Source: Unio delphinus (lineage: Eukaryota; Mollusca; Bivalvia; Unionida; Unionidae). From it: a DNA stretch of 64,000 nucleotides. The notes below the pieces were generated by a model that worked only from the letters and a program-made list of their open reading frames with translations, was not told the DNA's origin and did no database searches. Below are positions 44,125 through 57,269 of the stretch, piece by piece; positions within the stretch are counted from its first letter, which is position 1, and each line of letters opens with the position of its first letter. The DNA lies in assembly GCA_029339505.1 (NCBI GenBank), contig JAQISU010000071.1, forward strand, positions 1,178,001-1,242,000, read 5' to 3'. The translations under genes and the position numbers were made by a program.

Positions 44125-45755
44125 GTTTTGATCGACGTGCTAGTTTCTCGAAATTGGCTCATCGAAATTTCTTCAAACCTTGAATACTGTTAGAATAGGT
44201 CCCTAATTAGTCTCTAATGACCAGTATCTGTCTGAGAGACGTGAACATTAAAGTCCTCTTAGTTGGATAACATTCATTACAAACTAGTGATACAGTCTAT
44301 TAACATTTGCGTGTTTTCATGCCCGATACCGATAGGGCGTCCATTATGTTGATGTTTCCTTTCGACATGATTCATTAAGATTTCCTTTTTGGGTGGTCTC
44401 TATCCCCGAGATATAAAATATCAAACAAGTGTAGATGTCAAACCTCAATGAAAAGGTGACGTAGCGGCCCAAATGTAATGTAAAATATAGTCTACGACAC
44501 GTGTTATACTCGATCGCCTTAATCTAATCGCGAATTTCTCGAATTTAACTCGACCAATTTTTTCTGAATTTTCCTGCTGTTAGAAATATTTCGTAACTAT
44601 ATAATGTGCAAGAGGCGTTTAAACCAAAATCCTCGAAGTGGAGGTTCCATTAGTACAAACTATTGATTACAATTTATAAATCGTTGAGTGTTTTTCACAC
44701 CAGGTATCCATCAGACACCTCTTATTTCGCTCTTGCCACTCGACAAAATAAGTCAGGACTTTATTCGTGGATGCATTCTATCCCCTAAAGATAAAAGTTT
44801 AAAGAAGTATCTATATCAAAATTATAAAGACAGGACGTAATGACTGAACTGTAAAACGTCCATGACACACTCGACCTTCTTTCTCAAGCAGCGGATTTCT
44901 CGAAATGGGAGGGGTGAATTTCCTTCAAATGTTTCATGGTTTCAGAACGGGGCTCTATTTAGATAATGTACGAGAGGCGTTAAAATCTAATTCCGCAAAG
45001 CAAGGAGTCAATAAGTAAAAAGTATTGATACAATATATTCACATTTGCGTGTTTTTCATACCCAGAACCCATCTGGCGTCCCTTATTTCACTGTTTCCTC
45101 TCAACAAATTCCTTATGACTGTTTTCGTGGATGTACTCAATCCCTCTATAGATAAAATTTCAAAGAAAGGTCTATCTTAAACTCCATAAAGAAGGGACTC
45201 AATGGCCTAATAATATACATAAAATAGAATTTTGATGCTGGATATGTTGTACAAGACCTCCTGTATGTGCCGCGACTATATTGATATTGACTGGACGTAT
45301 TTAGTTTTAATTATTTGTATTAACGTTTTTAATTTTATTTAATACTTCTAGCACGGGCGTCGAACCAGGTACAATCCATCAGGCGTTGAAATCAAAATCA
45401 TCTGATTGCGATGATTAACAAAACAATATTGATTCAATACAATAATTGTTGCATGTTTTTCATACCCGGTTCCCAGATTGCGCCTCTTATATCGCGGTTT
45501 GTTATAAACGAAATTCATCAGACCTTCCTTCGAGACTTGACGCTATTCGCTAGAGATAAAATCTTCAAGAAGGTTCCATGTCAGAACTGTATAAATAAAT
45601 AATGTCGTTACGACATGTGTCTTACGCGACCTACATCTACCAGCAGATTTCTCGAAATAACCTCTACGAATATTTTCTTATCAATAAATATTTTTTTATA
45701 CTGTTAGAACGTGTACATAGTTAAATAATATACAAGCAACTTTTAAATCAAAATC
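43500..45755. repeat. Diverged satellite with units of about 360-450 bp
   Basis: Landmarks recur in fixed order: CTCGAAAT (near a TTTCTCGAA), AGAGGCGTT, TACAAACTATTGAT, GCGTGTTTTTCATACC, CGTCCCTTATTTC..TGTTTCCTC, then CCCTAGAGATAAAAT and AAGAAGG. The GTGTTTTTCAT landmark appears near 43860, 44310, 44690, 45050 and 45450, giving units of 360-450 bp. A further unit continues at 47870-48130, after the minisatellite. Copies are strongly diverged, so the array is old. Confidence 0.65.
44039..44122. repeat. (AT)n microsatellite within the satellite
   Basis: A pure AT tract of about 84 bp inside one satellite unit, at a place where other units have short AT-rich sequence. Confidence 0.95.
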
Positions 45756-47865
45756 ATGTCAGCAGTTTTCAATATGTACAAACTATCGATACAATGTACA
45801 AACATTTTAGCAGTTTTCAATATGTATAAACTATCGATACAACCTACTAACATTTTAGCAGTTTTCAATATGTATAAACTATCGATACAATCTATTAACA
45901 TTGTAGTAGTTTTTTATCGATATAATCTACTAACATTTTAGCAGTTTTCTATATGTACAAACTATCGATACAATCTACTAACATTTTAGCAGTTTTCAAT
46001 ATGTATAAACTATCGATACAACCTACTAACATTTTAGCAGTTTTCAATATGTATAAACTATCGATACAATCTATTAACATTGTAGTAGTTTTTTATCGAT
46101 ACAATCTACTAACGTTTTAGCAGTCTTCAATATGTACAAACTATCGATACAATCTACTAACATTTTAGTAGTTATTTTATCGATACAATCTACTAACATT
46201 TTAGCAGTTTTCTATATGTACAAACAATCGATACAATCTACTAACATTTTAGTAGTTTTCAATATGTATACACTATCGATACAGTCTACAAACATTTTAG
46301 CAGTCTTCAATATGTATAAACTATCGATACAATCTACTAACATTTTAGCAGTTTTCAATATGTATAAACTATCGATACAACCTACTAACATTTTAGCAGT
46401 TTTCAATATGTATAAACTATCGATACAATCTACTAACATTTTAGTAGTTATTTTATCGATACAATCTACTAACATTTTAGCAGTTTTCTATATGTACAAA
46501 CAATCGATACAATCTACTAACATTTTAGCAGTTTTCAATATGTATAAACTATCGATACAATCTACTAACATTTTAGTAGTTATTTTATCGATACAATCTA
46601 CTAACATTTTAGCAGTTTTCAATATGTATAAACTATCAATACAACCTACTAACATTTTAGCAGTTTTCAATATGTATACACTATCGATACAATCTACTAA
46701 CATTTTAGTAGTTATTTTATCGATACAATCTACTAACATTTTAGCAGTTTTCAATATGTATAAACTATCGATACAACCTACTAACATTTTAGCAGTTTTC
46801 AATATGTATAAACTATCGATACAATCTACTAACATTTTAGTAGTTATTTTATCGATACAATCTACTAACATTTTAGCAGTTTTCTATATGTACAAACAAT
46901 CGATACAATCTACTAACATTTTAGTAGTTTTCAATATGTATACACTATCGATACAGTCTACAAACATTTTAGCAGTCTTCAATATGTATAAACTATCGAT
47001 ACAATCTACTAACATTTTAGCAGTTTTCAATATGTATAAACTATCGATACAACCTACTAACATTTTAGCAGTTTTCAATATGTATAAACTATCGATACAA
47101 TCTGCTAACATTGTAGTAGTTTTTTATAGATATAATCTACTAACATTTTAGCAGTTCTCTATATGTACAAACTATCGATACAATCTACTAACATTTTAGT
47201 AGTTATTTTATCAATACAATCTACTAACATTTTATCAGTTTTCAATATGTATAAACTATCGATACAACCTACTAACATTTTAGCAGTTTTCAATATGTAT
47301 AAAGTATCGATACAATCTATTAACATTGTAGTAGTTTTTTATCGATACAATCTACTAACATTTTAGCAGTTTTCAATATGTACAAACTATCGATACAATC
47401 TACTAGCATTTTAGCAGTTTTCTATATGTACAAACTATCGATACAATCTACTAGCATTTTAGCAGTTTTCTATATGTACAAACTATCGATACAATCTACT
47501 AACATTTTATCAGTTTTCAATATGTATAAACTATCGATACAACCTACTAACATTTTAGCAGTTTTCAATATGTATAAACTATCGATACCATCTACTAACA
47601 TTGTAGTAGTTTTTTATCAATACAATCTACTAACATTTTAGCAGTCTTCAATATGTACAAACTATCGATACAATCTACTAACATTTTAGTAGTTATTTTA
47701 TCGATACAATCTACTAACATTTTAGCAGTTTTCTATATGTACAAACTATCGATACAATCTACTAACATTTTAGCAGTTTTCAATATGTATAAACTATCGA
47801 TACAATCTACTAACATTTTAGTAGTTTTCAATATGTATAAACTATCGATACAATCTACTAAAATT
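45756..47865. repeat. 48-bp minisatellite array with higher-order pattern
   Basis: The unit is about 48 bp: TATGTATAAACTATCGATAC, then AATCTACTAACATTTTAGCAGTTTTCAA. A shortened 36-bp variant (TAGTTATTTTATCGATACAATC) and a TTGTAGTAGTTTTTTATCGA variant occur at regular intervals, so the array has a higher-order arrangement; one block of several hundred bp is repeated almost exactly near 46170-46560 and 46850-47130. Unit lengths are multiples of three, which keeps frames of up to 339 codons open without meaning that they code. The unit derives from a segment of the surrounding 400-bp satellite (ACAAACTATTGATACAATCT). Confidence 0.9.
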
Positions 47866-48139
47866 TGCGTGTTCTTGATTTTATTGGTTTTTCACGATGG
47901 TGTGGGGTGGTAATACCTGACACAACTAGCGCGTCCCTTATTTCGCTGTTTCCTCTTGACGAAATTTGTCAGAGTATTTTTCGTGGATGGACCTCTATCC
48001 CCTAGAGATAAAATGTCAAAGAAGGTTCTGTATTATAATCTTCTTACGACATGTATCGTACGAGGTCTCCGTCATCCAGATGATTTCTAGAACTTGGCTC
48101 AAAGAAATTCCTCAGGACTTCTTTCATGACTATAATATC

Positions 48140-49217
48140 CTCATGACATAACATGTAATGAAGCATCCTTGTAAAATCTCTTTATAGAAAAAATAATACT
48201 TAACGATCGAACTATATCAGATACAATCTTTTTACAGCATGTTCTTTACACACACACCACATCCCCGCACTTCCACTCCCTTCTATGTAACTCCTAATTT
48301 CTGGAAATCGGCTACAGATATGATAAGTTTGCTAAGTTAACTAAAGGCTTCTTAACCTTGTAAATACTCCATGTAAATACTCCACATAACTCTCCTCTAA
48401 GGACATTACGACAACACATGCGAAATCTTCAATTTCACACTTGTATGGTTTTTTTGTGGTTTCGTTTTTATGATGTTGTGGTTTTCCATTTCCTTGCGTA
48501 AGTAGTAACCATTTCGAACCGGAATACGACATGCATTACAAGACACGAAGAAATGCCTAACACAACTAATTAATCATATATCACATTACGCGTATTCCCA
48601 TACATATCCTAAATCATTCCTTCATATAGTCCGTGATCTGTCAATATTCAGCTTTAAACAGCACTCGTAGTTCTCCAGTTTGGTTAGAATTACACCAATG
48701 GATGCTCTAACGAGTTTCATCTGCCCTACGTGATAACCAATTACAGACTGCATTCGGAATAATGAATAAATAAAATTTAATCGGTGTGAATAAGGATTAA
48801 GTGTTTAAATGTAAGTGAAGATATTTGAAAAGGGAAATAAGTAACTGGTTACTTATTCCTTATTGAATCGGGAATAAGGAATAAGCAACCAACTTTGATT
48901 TCATTGATCAAGCCTCCGTCCAACATGTTGCTTAGCAACGTCTGTGAGAGTGGATATTTATGAAGTGTTGAGGTAGTATATTTCAAACGAAGAGTAATTT
49001 GAGCACCTTTTACACAGAATATGTATTTGTAGTATCATATATTTCGAACTTTTACCTTTGATGTCATCAGCAACGATAGTGAATTTTCTGTAGCTTGATT
49101 ATGCTAACCTGCTTATGCTAAGTATAGAGAATATTAAACGACTTAACAGCACTCACTAGCACTGACCACTAACGTGACTAACGCACATTTCCTTATCAAC
49201 GGTATGAATCAGAAACT

Positions 49218-49219
<2 letters not shown>
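48140..49219. other. Gene-free DNA with an ATTCC palindrome
   Basis: It holds a second copy of the palindromic ATTCC element at about 48838-48888 (ACTTATTCCTTATTGAATCG, then its inverted partner). No gene can be supported. Confidence 0.4.

Positions 49220-49271
<52 letters not shown>
49220..49271. repeat. (CT)n microsatellite
   Basis: A pure CT tract of about 52 bp. Confidence 0.95.
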
Positions 49272-49273
<2 letters not shown>

Positions 49274-50383
49274 CCCACGCTGGACTAAACTCGAGTGCTG
49301 ATCATAGCTACGTGAAACATGTTGATTATCCAAATATGTGAGCTTTGGTTTGAAACAATACTATTATGTTAGGAAATATAATATCCTTGCACAGGCGAAG
49401 AAAATAAATGCAACACTGTCATTAATACCATATTTAGTAATCAAATTTACTTTTCTTGTATTCTTGGCTTGTACGTGTAGTTAATATCTTAGCATACATT
49501 TTTGTTCTTTGTGATGGCAACAAGAGCTACACTGTAAACAACATTTTTTACATGTGATATTCAAATTGAAAAATATATGCCTATCTACAATTACAACGGC
49601 TAAGGTGTCATTCAGTTTCGTACAAGTTTGAAAATAAAATCAGTTTGACACTCCTAATGTTGTTACTCTATTGAATGTCTGCGATGAATATAGTTATGTT
49701 AGTATTTATGATTTTCTATGTTAAAGTTACACCTGTAGCCTTGATGTCAAGACGTTTTTTTATAAACATGCCCCCTCCCCAGCCTCCTTTCATCTGATTC
49801 CATTATAACAATAGTGTTCTACATTTTTTGGAACTTATGTATGAGATGTGTCGCATCCCATGTAGGATCTCTACTTACCCTGTATTTATGCATGATGTTT
49901 TCGGTATCTCTCAAGTTGTTTTGAATCTTTTTCTTTCGTCCATATACGAGTTTCAGCCGAAAATGTTCATGGTCTTTCACTGCTACGACTAAACCTTAAA
50001 TTAAAAGATACGGGAACATCGTTTCAAAACGATTCGTTATATCGCTGATAATGCACGTTGTAGCAGAATTTCCCTAGAGCTACTTACTTGTCACATACAT
50101 TTTATATACAATCTACTAGAATGAAAAACAATCCTGTCAATCAGATGTATGCTAACTTGTATTCGTTCGGGGTACATATATTTAATACAATCCATTGACA
50201 AATGATGAAACACCTTCAGACACGTATTAGATGGAAGTCATCGAATCCTCGGCGATTTCATTGGTGACTGCTTGATTTGCGTCCTGTTTTTGATTTTCCA
50301 ACAGGCAAAAAACATTTGTCTCTTATCTTTTTAAAAAGACATAATAAGGACTCACTGGCCTGATGAAACATGTTTAAACCATA
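49272..50383. other. Gene-free DNA
   Basis: No repeat array or motif-bearing frame seen. It has a pyrimidine-rich patch near 49765-49800. Confidence 0.35.
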
Positions 50384-50486
50384 ATGTATGTATGTATGTA
50401 TGTATGTATGTATGTATGTATGTATGTATGTATGTATGTATGTATGGATGGATGGATGGATGGATGGTTGGATGGATGGATGTATG

Positions 50487-50572
<86 letters not shown>

Positions 50573-50600
50573 TAGATAGATAGATAGATATATAGATATA
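50384..50600. repeat. Compound (TGTA)n-(TGGA)n-(AT)n-(GATA)n microsatellite
   Basis: Four simple-repeat types follow one another within about 215 bp, each passing into the next by one base change. Frames here give alternating Met-Tyr-Val-Cys or Ile-Tyr and do not code. Confidence 0.95.
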
Positions 50601-51750
50601 TGTGGTACGCTTACTGTTAACAACTCTGATAACCCTCCATGGAAGAAGTAATATCAAGATGAATACAAAATCTGAGGTGTCGATATTTGGCAGTAAAGCT
50701 ATAAAGATGAAATCGGTAAGGAAGGAAACAGTCACAGTAAAGGCATCGAATACCTGAAAAAAATTGCACACGTTATTACACAGTATATGACAACATATGT
50801 TCTAAGAAGAAATACTTGTGATTTAAATAATTAATATTTTATTTTGACTATTTTTTCATTCTTTCATTATTTTATATTTATTTGTAAAAACTAGATTGAT
50901 TTTTCTTTACTTCAGTTCTATTTTGGTCCGTTAGCTATTTATTAAATCGTACATCTTACCCTCCATTTCCATTCATCCAACACCCATAGCACCCCAACCT
51001 TCGTACTAGTCAGCCGATCCTAAATGTATGCAATTAGCACGAATTTGGAGGGTTTTGAACATATCTTTCTCGTTTTTGTTTTGTTTTGGTGTCTCTGCAT
51101 TCACCCTGTTGGTTCCCACCGTGTTTTACAGATTTTTCCTGACGCTTCTTGTTCATTACCTTATTTGTCTAATTTCTAGTAGTAACTATACAAAATGATG
51201 GATATGGTTTTCATTTTACATCCAATATTAATATTATTTATAATTTTACATGTTGTGGCATTCGAGACTGCAGCCTCTTTGGTGCAAATCACAGGCATAC
51301 ATTATCGGGTATATTTGCTGGAACTATTTCCAGAGAATAATGGTTTCTAGAAAAGAAATATATTGAGAATTATTTACTTTATAGCCATGTGACTTATTAT
51401 ATTGTTAAATTATGTACTTACAACAATTGCAAGTTCATGCCCTTCCCCACCCCCAAATTGTGGTCTCGTCGGGGATGAAATATGGTCAGAAATATCACTA
51501 TAATATATTGTGTACAAACTTCTTTCAAACAACACGTCTAGTTTCAATAAGACAAACTACGTGTCTAACGACATTGAGATATGCCTTTCTTTAAGTATGC
51601 TTTTTAGCAGCCAACCTAATATTTTAGAGTGAAAGCTAAACATACACTGTCAGTAAATTGACAAAGAAAATCAAATATATTTATCAATACAGTTTCGAAA
51701 TAAGTACTTTTTTAATTTGAAGTCATATATGTCATGTTACATGATAGTTT

Positions 51751-51756
<6 letters not shown>

Positions 51757-51797
<41 letters not shown>

Positions 51798-52090
51798 GAG
51801 AAATTTGTATAGCGCCTAATCTTTCAAAGCTCTAAGTGCTTTACACCATCAAAAATGATATGACAACACTATAGAACAACAAATGACAAAAACAATGAAA
51901 TTGGAAAACATAAAAACATGCTGAAAACATATAAGATCCAAAACATGATTCGGTCGCTAAGTTTGTCCCTGCAGTTGAAACAGGTGAGCCTTAAGTGCAC
52001 TCTTAAAAGGGACCACTGTGTCTTTGTGTCTAATTTCAATGGGCAATTCGTTTCACATATACATATATACATATATACATATACATCTTA
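51757..52090. repeat. (AAT)n followed by a dispersed invertebrate repeat
   Basis: An AAT tract is followed by GAAATTTGTATAGCGCCTAA, CTCTAAGTGCTTTACA and further on AGGTGAGCCTTAAGTGCAC with a TTTCAATGGGCAATTC block. I recognise this as a widespread repeat of marine invertebrate genomes that carries an AAT tail at one end. The inverted words around GTATAGCGC and AGTGCTTTAC suggest a terminal hairpin. The class is uncertain. Confidence 0.5.
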
Positions 52091-52579
52091 AGGTCTTAAG
52101 TAATATTACATTGGAGTATGGCACCAGGGATGAGTTAACTTCTTATCAGCTGACTACAGAGGGGGAGAATGGACTAAACTCGAACTCTTGATTTCTTTTC
52201 AACCATAACACAAGATGATTCATTTATTAAGAAACAGCGAATAAAATCAGTTCATGTCCATGACAGTTGTGTTGTTTTTGTCAATAGCCAAAATATTATC
52301 ATTGTGTGAAGGTATAGTATGGTATATGATAATTTCATGCAAGGTCAGGATGCACATTAGCACTATACTATTAGTTTATTATATTATTTCTTCTGATGAG
52401 TGAAGATTATATCAGAGTTACCAGATTTGGATTTAGTTGCAATAAAGTTTACTACAGAAGGGAAACTTTGACTTAATTGTAATTGTGAAATGTAAAAATC
52501 TGCAAGGAAAAGACTTGCTTGACTTTACACTTCAACTTTCGCGTAATACTTATTTAAAGTGAATTAATATAGATGGAAG

Positions 52580-52930
52580 TAAATTGGCTGTCAAGTCGGT
52601 GAGGAAAACACTCACAGTGACTTAGACAACTAATAAATTATAACATAGACACATAATTTGTATTTTATAAATTGCTAGAATAATCAAGTATTGTTGAATT
52701 GAATTTAGCTTGTCAAGTTGGTGAGGAAAACACTCACAATGACTTAGACATTTTTATTTCCCTAAAAACTTTGTTGGACGTATGATTTAAGGAAAAGGAA
52801 TTATACATTTGTAGCGTAGCAGAACTTTTCTGTATGCATTTAGCTTTATAAAACTAACTAAATAAGAAAATAAATAAAGAAATCAATAAAAGTATGAGTC
52901 TGTGAGGACAACACTCCTTTGACCATATAA
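52580..52930. repeat. Tandem repeat of about 120-170 bp with a GTGAGGAAAACACTC core
   Basis: TGTCAAGTCGGTGAGGAAAA and TGTCAAGTTGGTGAGGAAAA each lead into CACTCACARTGACTTAGACA, near 52590 and 52710. A third, diverged copy (GTCTGTGAGGACAACACTCC) lies near 52899. GTGAG/CTCAC in the core forms a small inverted repeat. Confidence 0.6.
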
Positions 52931-52991
52931 CTGAATTTTAAATAACAAATGATTAAACAATATATATTTTGCATATACCTATATACATATT

Positions 52992-53193
<202 letters not shown>

Positions 53194-53680
53194 GGCGTTG
53201 CCCGACCCAAAACTTAAATTAGAACCATGTGGTATCAAGTAAGTCGGACAAGCCACTATTTATTGTTACACATGACCGCAGGCTAACACCATCCCTTACG
53301 TAAGTTTGCCATAGTTAAGAGAGGAAGCTGACCAAGGCCCGTCAGAAGTGTAATTAGCACCTTAGGCTGGAAGGATGTTTTGTACATCAAAGAAGCTGCC
53401 AGAAGGAGTGGGCGTGCCTTATCTTCTGGATACGCTGACGGACCGCCAGATTGAATAAGTCGAGTGGATAGGGTCCCAGCGCTACCCAATCAGAATCGAG
53501 ATAGGGGTGGGACCCTGATTTATTCTAAAATATATATCTTTAACCCGGCCATCGAGCGTTAGTTGCCACAGTCGTTACAGAACGCACAGTGAATTGGAAC
53601 TCCGGCGGCCATACGATAATTGGCGGGAAAAACCTTAGGAACAGAATTCTAAGTGTAGCTTCTAAAAAGGTCAGTGAGCT
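53194..53680 (+). other. Possible solo LTR or first exon
   Basis: A less AT-rich block starting TGTGGCGTTGCCCG. It includes AATATATATCTTTAACCC (TATA-like), then TTGCCACAGTCGTTACAG, and ends with AAAAAG followed by GTCAGTGAG, a candidate splice donor. The layout fits a solo LTR or a promoter plus first exon. I see no paired LTR and no clear coding frame, so the call is tentative. Confidence 0.25.
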
Positions 53681-54054
53681 ATTTGTTCGATCTTTGCTGT
53701 CTGCGACTGCATTTAATTGTAGATCGGGTATATACGTATTATTACTAAAATCGTAGTAGGAATAATTATTTTGTGATGTTGATATGTTTGTATATTTGAA
53801 GAATGGGTTCCTATTTGTAAAGAATCGTATTGCTTGCTAGCCGTAGTAAGAATTAATACTATTATAATTCGCTATGTGGTTATTTTATAGTACAATAGCA
53901 CATTATCCATGTAATTATAGAAATTGAATGGTATCTTTGAAATGATTTCACTGTGAGAAATTAATAATATGAATATTTGAATATTTGTGTACGCTTGTGG
54001 GAGTGTAGTGTACAGACATACGTCTGGCTGTCGTAATATTGTAAGTACAATGAG

Positions 54055-54191
<137 letters not shown>

Positions 54192-54390
54192 TATACTTAT
54201 GTGATATGATGTATGGATATATGTATGATATTGTGCTATTACGCCATTGTTTCCCTGTAAGAGTGTGTGGGAATTTCGATGTGTATGTACGCGTGTCCTA
54301 AAAGGTAATAGCCTTATCTGATGGTTAATTGATGATTTAGTGTGAGGTGAGATGTGATAAACCCTATGTTAACGCCTTGTGATTTTCACA

Positions 54391-54605
54391 GGAAGCTTCA
54401 AGGGACAGACTAGTGAGTGGTCCCAGTGTCTCCGTTATAGACGGAAGGAAGAGAAAGAAAGAGGGAAATCTGGAGAGGAAGTTCGGGGAACAGACCAGGG
54501 AAAGTGGTCCCAATAGTAGTGATAAAGAACGGAAGGAAAGTGAAGGGAGGAGAGGAGTCGGGAGAGGTGGAATCCAGGAGGAGTGAGAGGATCGAATAAA
54601 TAGAT
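54391..54605 (+). CDS. Candidate terminal exon of a small polar protein
   Basis: An acceptor-like TTGTGATTTTCACAG is followed by about 65 open codons rich in Arg, Lys, Glu, Gly and Ser (parts: KRKKEGNLERKFGEQTRE, RRGVGRGGIQEE), then a TGA and AATAAA about 10 bases after. It could pair with the donor-like site at 53674. The purine richness alone might keep the frame open, so confidence is low. No family recognised. Confidence 0.25.
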
Positions 54606-54750
54606 GAGTACAACCAATGGCCAGGTGGAAAATCGAACTCACACTGAAAATCATAAGATGAAATAGGCTATCACTTAAAGGACGAGTGATTGTGTGACAT
54701 TTAAATTTATAGGCTTCATTAAATTGTTATTGTTGAATTTCATCTTCGTG

Positions 54751-54856
<106 letters not shown>

Positions 54857-54969
54857 ATAATTTAACCGTCGGCAGTGCTGACTGGGGGCTCAGGGCCAGG
54901 TGGAACTTTCATAATATTTTACTTAATACTTTGGAAGTACCCCACCCCAACCTTTGCAGAACGCTACAA

Positions 54970-54974
<5 letters not shown>

Positions 54975-55050
<76 letters not shown>
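54975..55050. repeat. (AT)n microsatellite
   Basis: AT tract of about 76 bp. Confidence 0.95.
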
Positions 55051-55053
<3 letters not shown>

Positions 55054-55336
55054 CAGGGATCTCATTTGGGAGTGTGGATGTGGCATGACTTCACATGTGC
55101 TGTACAATTGATGTAGCCAATAGACGAAAATTAACAACCCGTCAAATTTTGTCCCACCATTGAAAAAAGATGAAATGACGTGCCTGTGTATAGGATAGAT
55201 TAAATCTCTGGTTGCCAATTGCAGGCCATGCTAGATATATCTGTGAAAAATCTATAGTACAATAGTAGCACATGGTTTTATGAGGAAAATGCAACATTAT
55301 AATTGTGATTAACTGAATTCGACGTGTCGGTAAAAT

Positions 55337-55560
55337 TTATTTTACTCAGTACCGTTTAAAAATGTGTGTACAATTTGGCAAAATTTATAATTTACTCTGT
55401 ACATTTTAGACGTGTCTGGAATATTTGCTATAATTTATAATTTACTCGGTACATTTTAGACGTGTCTGGAATATTTGCTATAATTTATAATTTACTCGGT
55501 ACATTTTAGACGTGTCTGGAATATTTGGTATAATTTATAATTTACTCGTTACCTTTTAGA
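55337..55560. repeat. 50-bp tandem repeat, about 4.5 copies
   Basis: The unit TTTACTCGGTACATTTTAGA, CGTGTCTGGAATATTTG, CTATAATTTATAA starts at 55391, 55441 and 55491 exactly 50 bp apart. Diverged copies lie on both sides. Confidence 0.9.
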
Positions 55561-55675
55561 TATATGTATCAGAGTATTAAGTATATCTAATAATTTAGAA
55601 GAACATTGTTTATAAAGGAGCAAATTTAATCTTCATCACAAGAAAGGTATATGTACACTTAATAATTCTTATAAT

Positions 55676-55981
55676 GTGCTATTATGTAAGCAAAATACAA
55701 AAATACAGTTACATATTGGAGTGAAGTACTTCTGGTATCACGCTGTATCCCAATTAAAGAAGCTTATCACCGCTTCTAAAGAGCCATATACAAGACAACC
55801 ACTCACTTGGTTCTTCATGGCCTTCGTCCAGTTTATACACCCTGTTTTAATAAAGTGTCAGGCTCTTCTCAAGAAGTATGAAGCATCTGGAACTCCAGAC
55901 ATAGCAGATCACTTGGCTGAACACATCAGTAAATTAATTTTAAAATGTATAGAGGAACGAGAAGAAAATAGTATTAATTAA
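55676..55981 (+). CDS. Hypothetical protein just upstream of the second Polinton copy
   Basis: An open frame of 101 codons with a helical, charged character (ASKEPYTRQPLTWFFMAF; CQALLKKYEASGTPDIADHL; LILKCIEEREEN). It lies about 100 bp before the first recognisable gene of the decayed second Polinton, where the first copy has its small unknown genes. I see no clear sequence similarity between them. It may be an old Polinton gene or an unrelated open frame. Confidence 0.3.
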   Translation: MLLCKQNTKIQLHIGVKYFWYHAVSQLKKLITASKEPYTRQPLTWFFMAFVQFIHPVLIKCQALLKKYEASGTPDIADHLAEHISKLILKCIEEREENSIN

Positions 55982-56078
55982 ATGATACGGCGATCTGAAA
56001 TGGTTATCAATAGTTAGATAGAGCTAATAGGATTATGAAGATACTAAGGAAGATTTTAGAAATAAAGAACAATTAATA

Positions 56079-57245
56079 ATGAAATCTTACACAGCTAAAC
56101 TAGCTCGAAAGCGCACGGAGGCAATTAATAAATAATTTCCAGCCCGTGTGTCTGTCCAATGAAAATTACAATAGCGTCAGGAATGTCAAGTTCAATTTAC
56201 AGACGGATCGGGACAATTATTTGAAACATTACTAAGGTTACTGAGAGAGTTGCAGAAGCTACTGAAAGCCTTTGCCTAAGGTGACAACAAACTGCTATAG
56301 CAACTGGACAAATAACAGAGAAAGCTAAGAAAACAAAACGACTTCTTACGAGATCTTCCAGCTGAAATAGCTACTGTTCAACCCCTCAGCAGATTGAATG
56401 AAGAAATAATTGAAGGTATTGAACCAACACGTGGTAAAATAGGTGATATAACATAACCAAAAAATAGAATCAGCAAAATAAAGAATTTAAATGATTAAAT
56501 CTTTACCCACAAAAGTATTACTAAAAGAGGTTTATCAAACAATATCATGTCTAGCTGAATTTTCTGCTGAAAATTTTAGTTTCAGAGCAACATATTTAAA
56601 ATCAGAGTATGATATAAGTCTATGGATCGAACATCCTGGTTCAAATGAATATTTCGGATAAGTAAGAAATCCGGTTAGGCACTTTATAATAATGTAGATT
56701 ATACTGCATGTATCAATGAACTGGATAATTATGTTTCTGTATTACAACGAGAACCACAACTAAAATCTGTTCATAGACAAACTCCTCAACAAAAACCACA
56801 CTCTCCTCAACAACAAAGACCACAACCGTCTATCGTACACATTATAGTTACATTTATGCAGAAAGGTGTTACATTAATCAAGGATTCAAGGTTCACATTA
56901 TGTATTGCAGTGTATGGATATAATACAAGATAATATGTAAAGCATGAGTATGTTAGAACAATGAATCCTGAACTCTGGATTATGAATGTATATGGTATTT
57001 TACATGATACTCTTGAATCGATGAAAAACGATGTTGAAGGTATTCAGGTATTCTTGAATTTAACAAAAAAAGAATACATTAAAACGGTAGATTATATAGA
57101 ACGAGCTGATGGAGAACGAGCTGATAGAGAATTAGCTGATAGAGAAGAACAATATGTGGAAGAATGTTTTAACAACCGGCATAACACAGATCCTAAACCA
57201 TGTGTTGAAAGCAAAGTAGAAACAGAGAAAATACATAACTGCTAG
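56079..57245 (+). pseudogene. Remnant of the 320-aa Polinton protein, N-terminal and middle parts
   Basis: The ATG at 56079 starts SYTAKLARKR, matching TKLARER of the first copy; stops follow soon. Near 56540-56650 the conserved core reads FSAENFSFRATYLKSEYD. An open stretch at 56961-57245 ends with a short acidic/Arg repeat (ERADGERADRELADREE) and NTDPKP. This last piece is repeated near 57676-57750, on the other side of the displaced capsid fragment. Confidence 0.65.
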
Positions 57246-57269
57246 TCTGATTGCCGGACGTGGTATTCG

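Noticed and set aside
45756..47865. CRISPR-like array of regular repeats
   Set aside because: Units are contiguous with no unique spacers, and the setting is a eukaryotic satellite.
50340..50380. Hammerhead ribozyme near CTGATGAAAC
   Set aside because: The second conserved core (GAAA) and the closing helices are not found in place.
55676..55981. Homology between this frame and the 33489-33845 gene of the first Polinton
   Set aside because: Both are helical and occupy similar positions, but I could not align them residue by residue.
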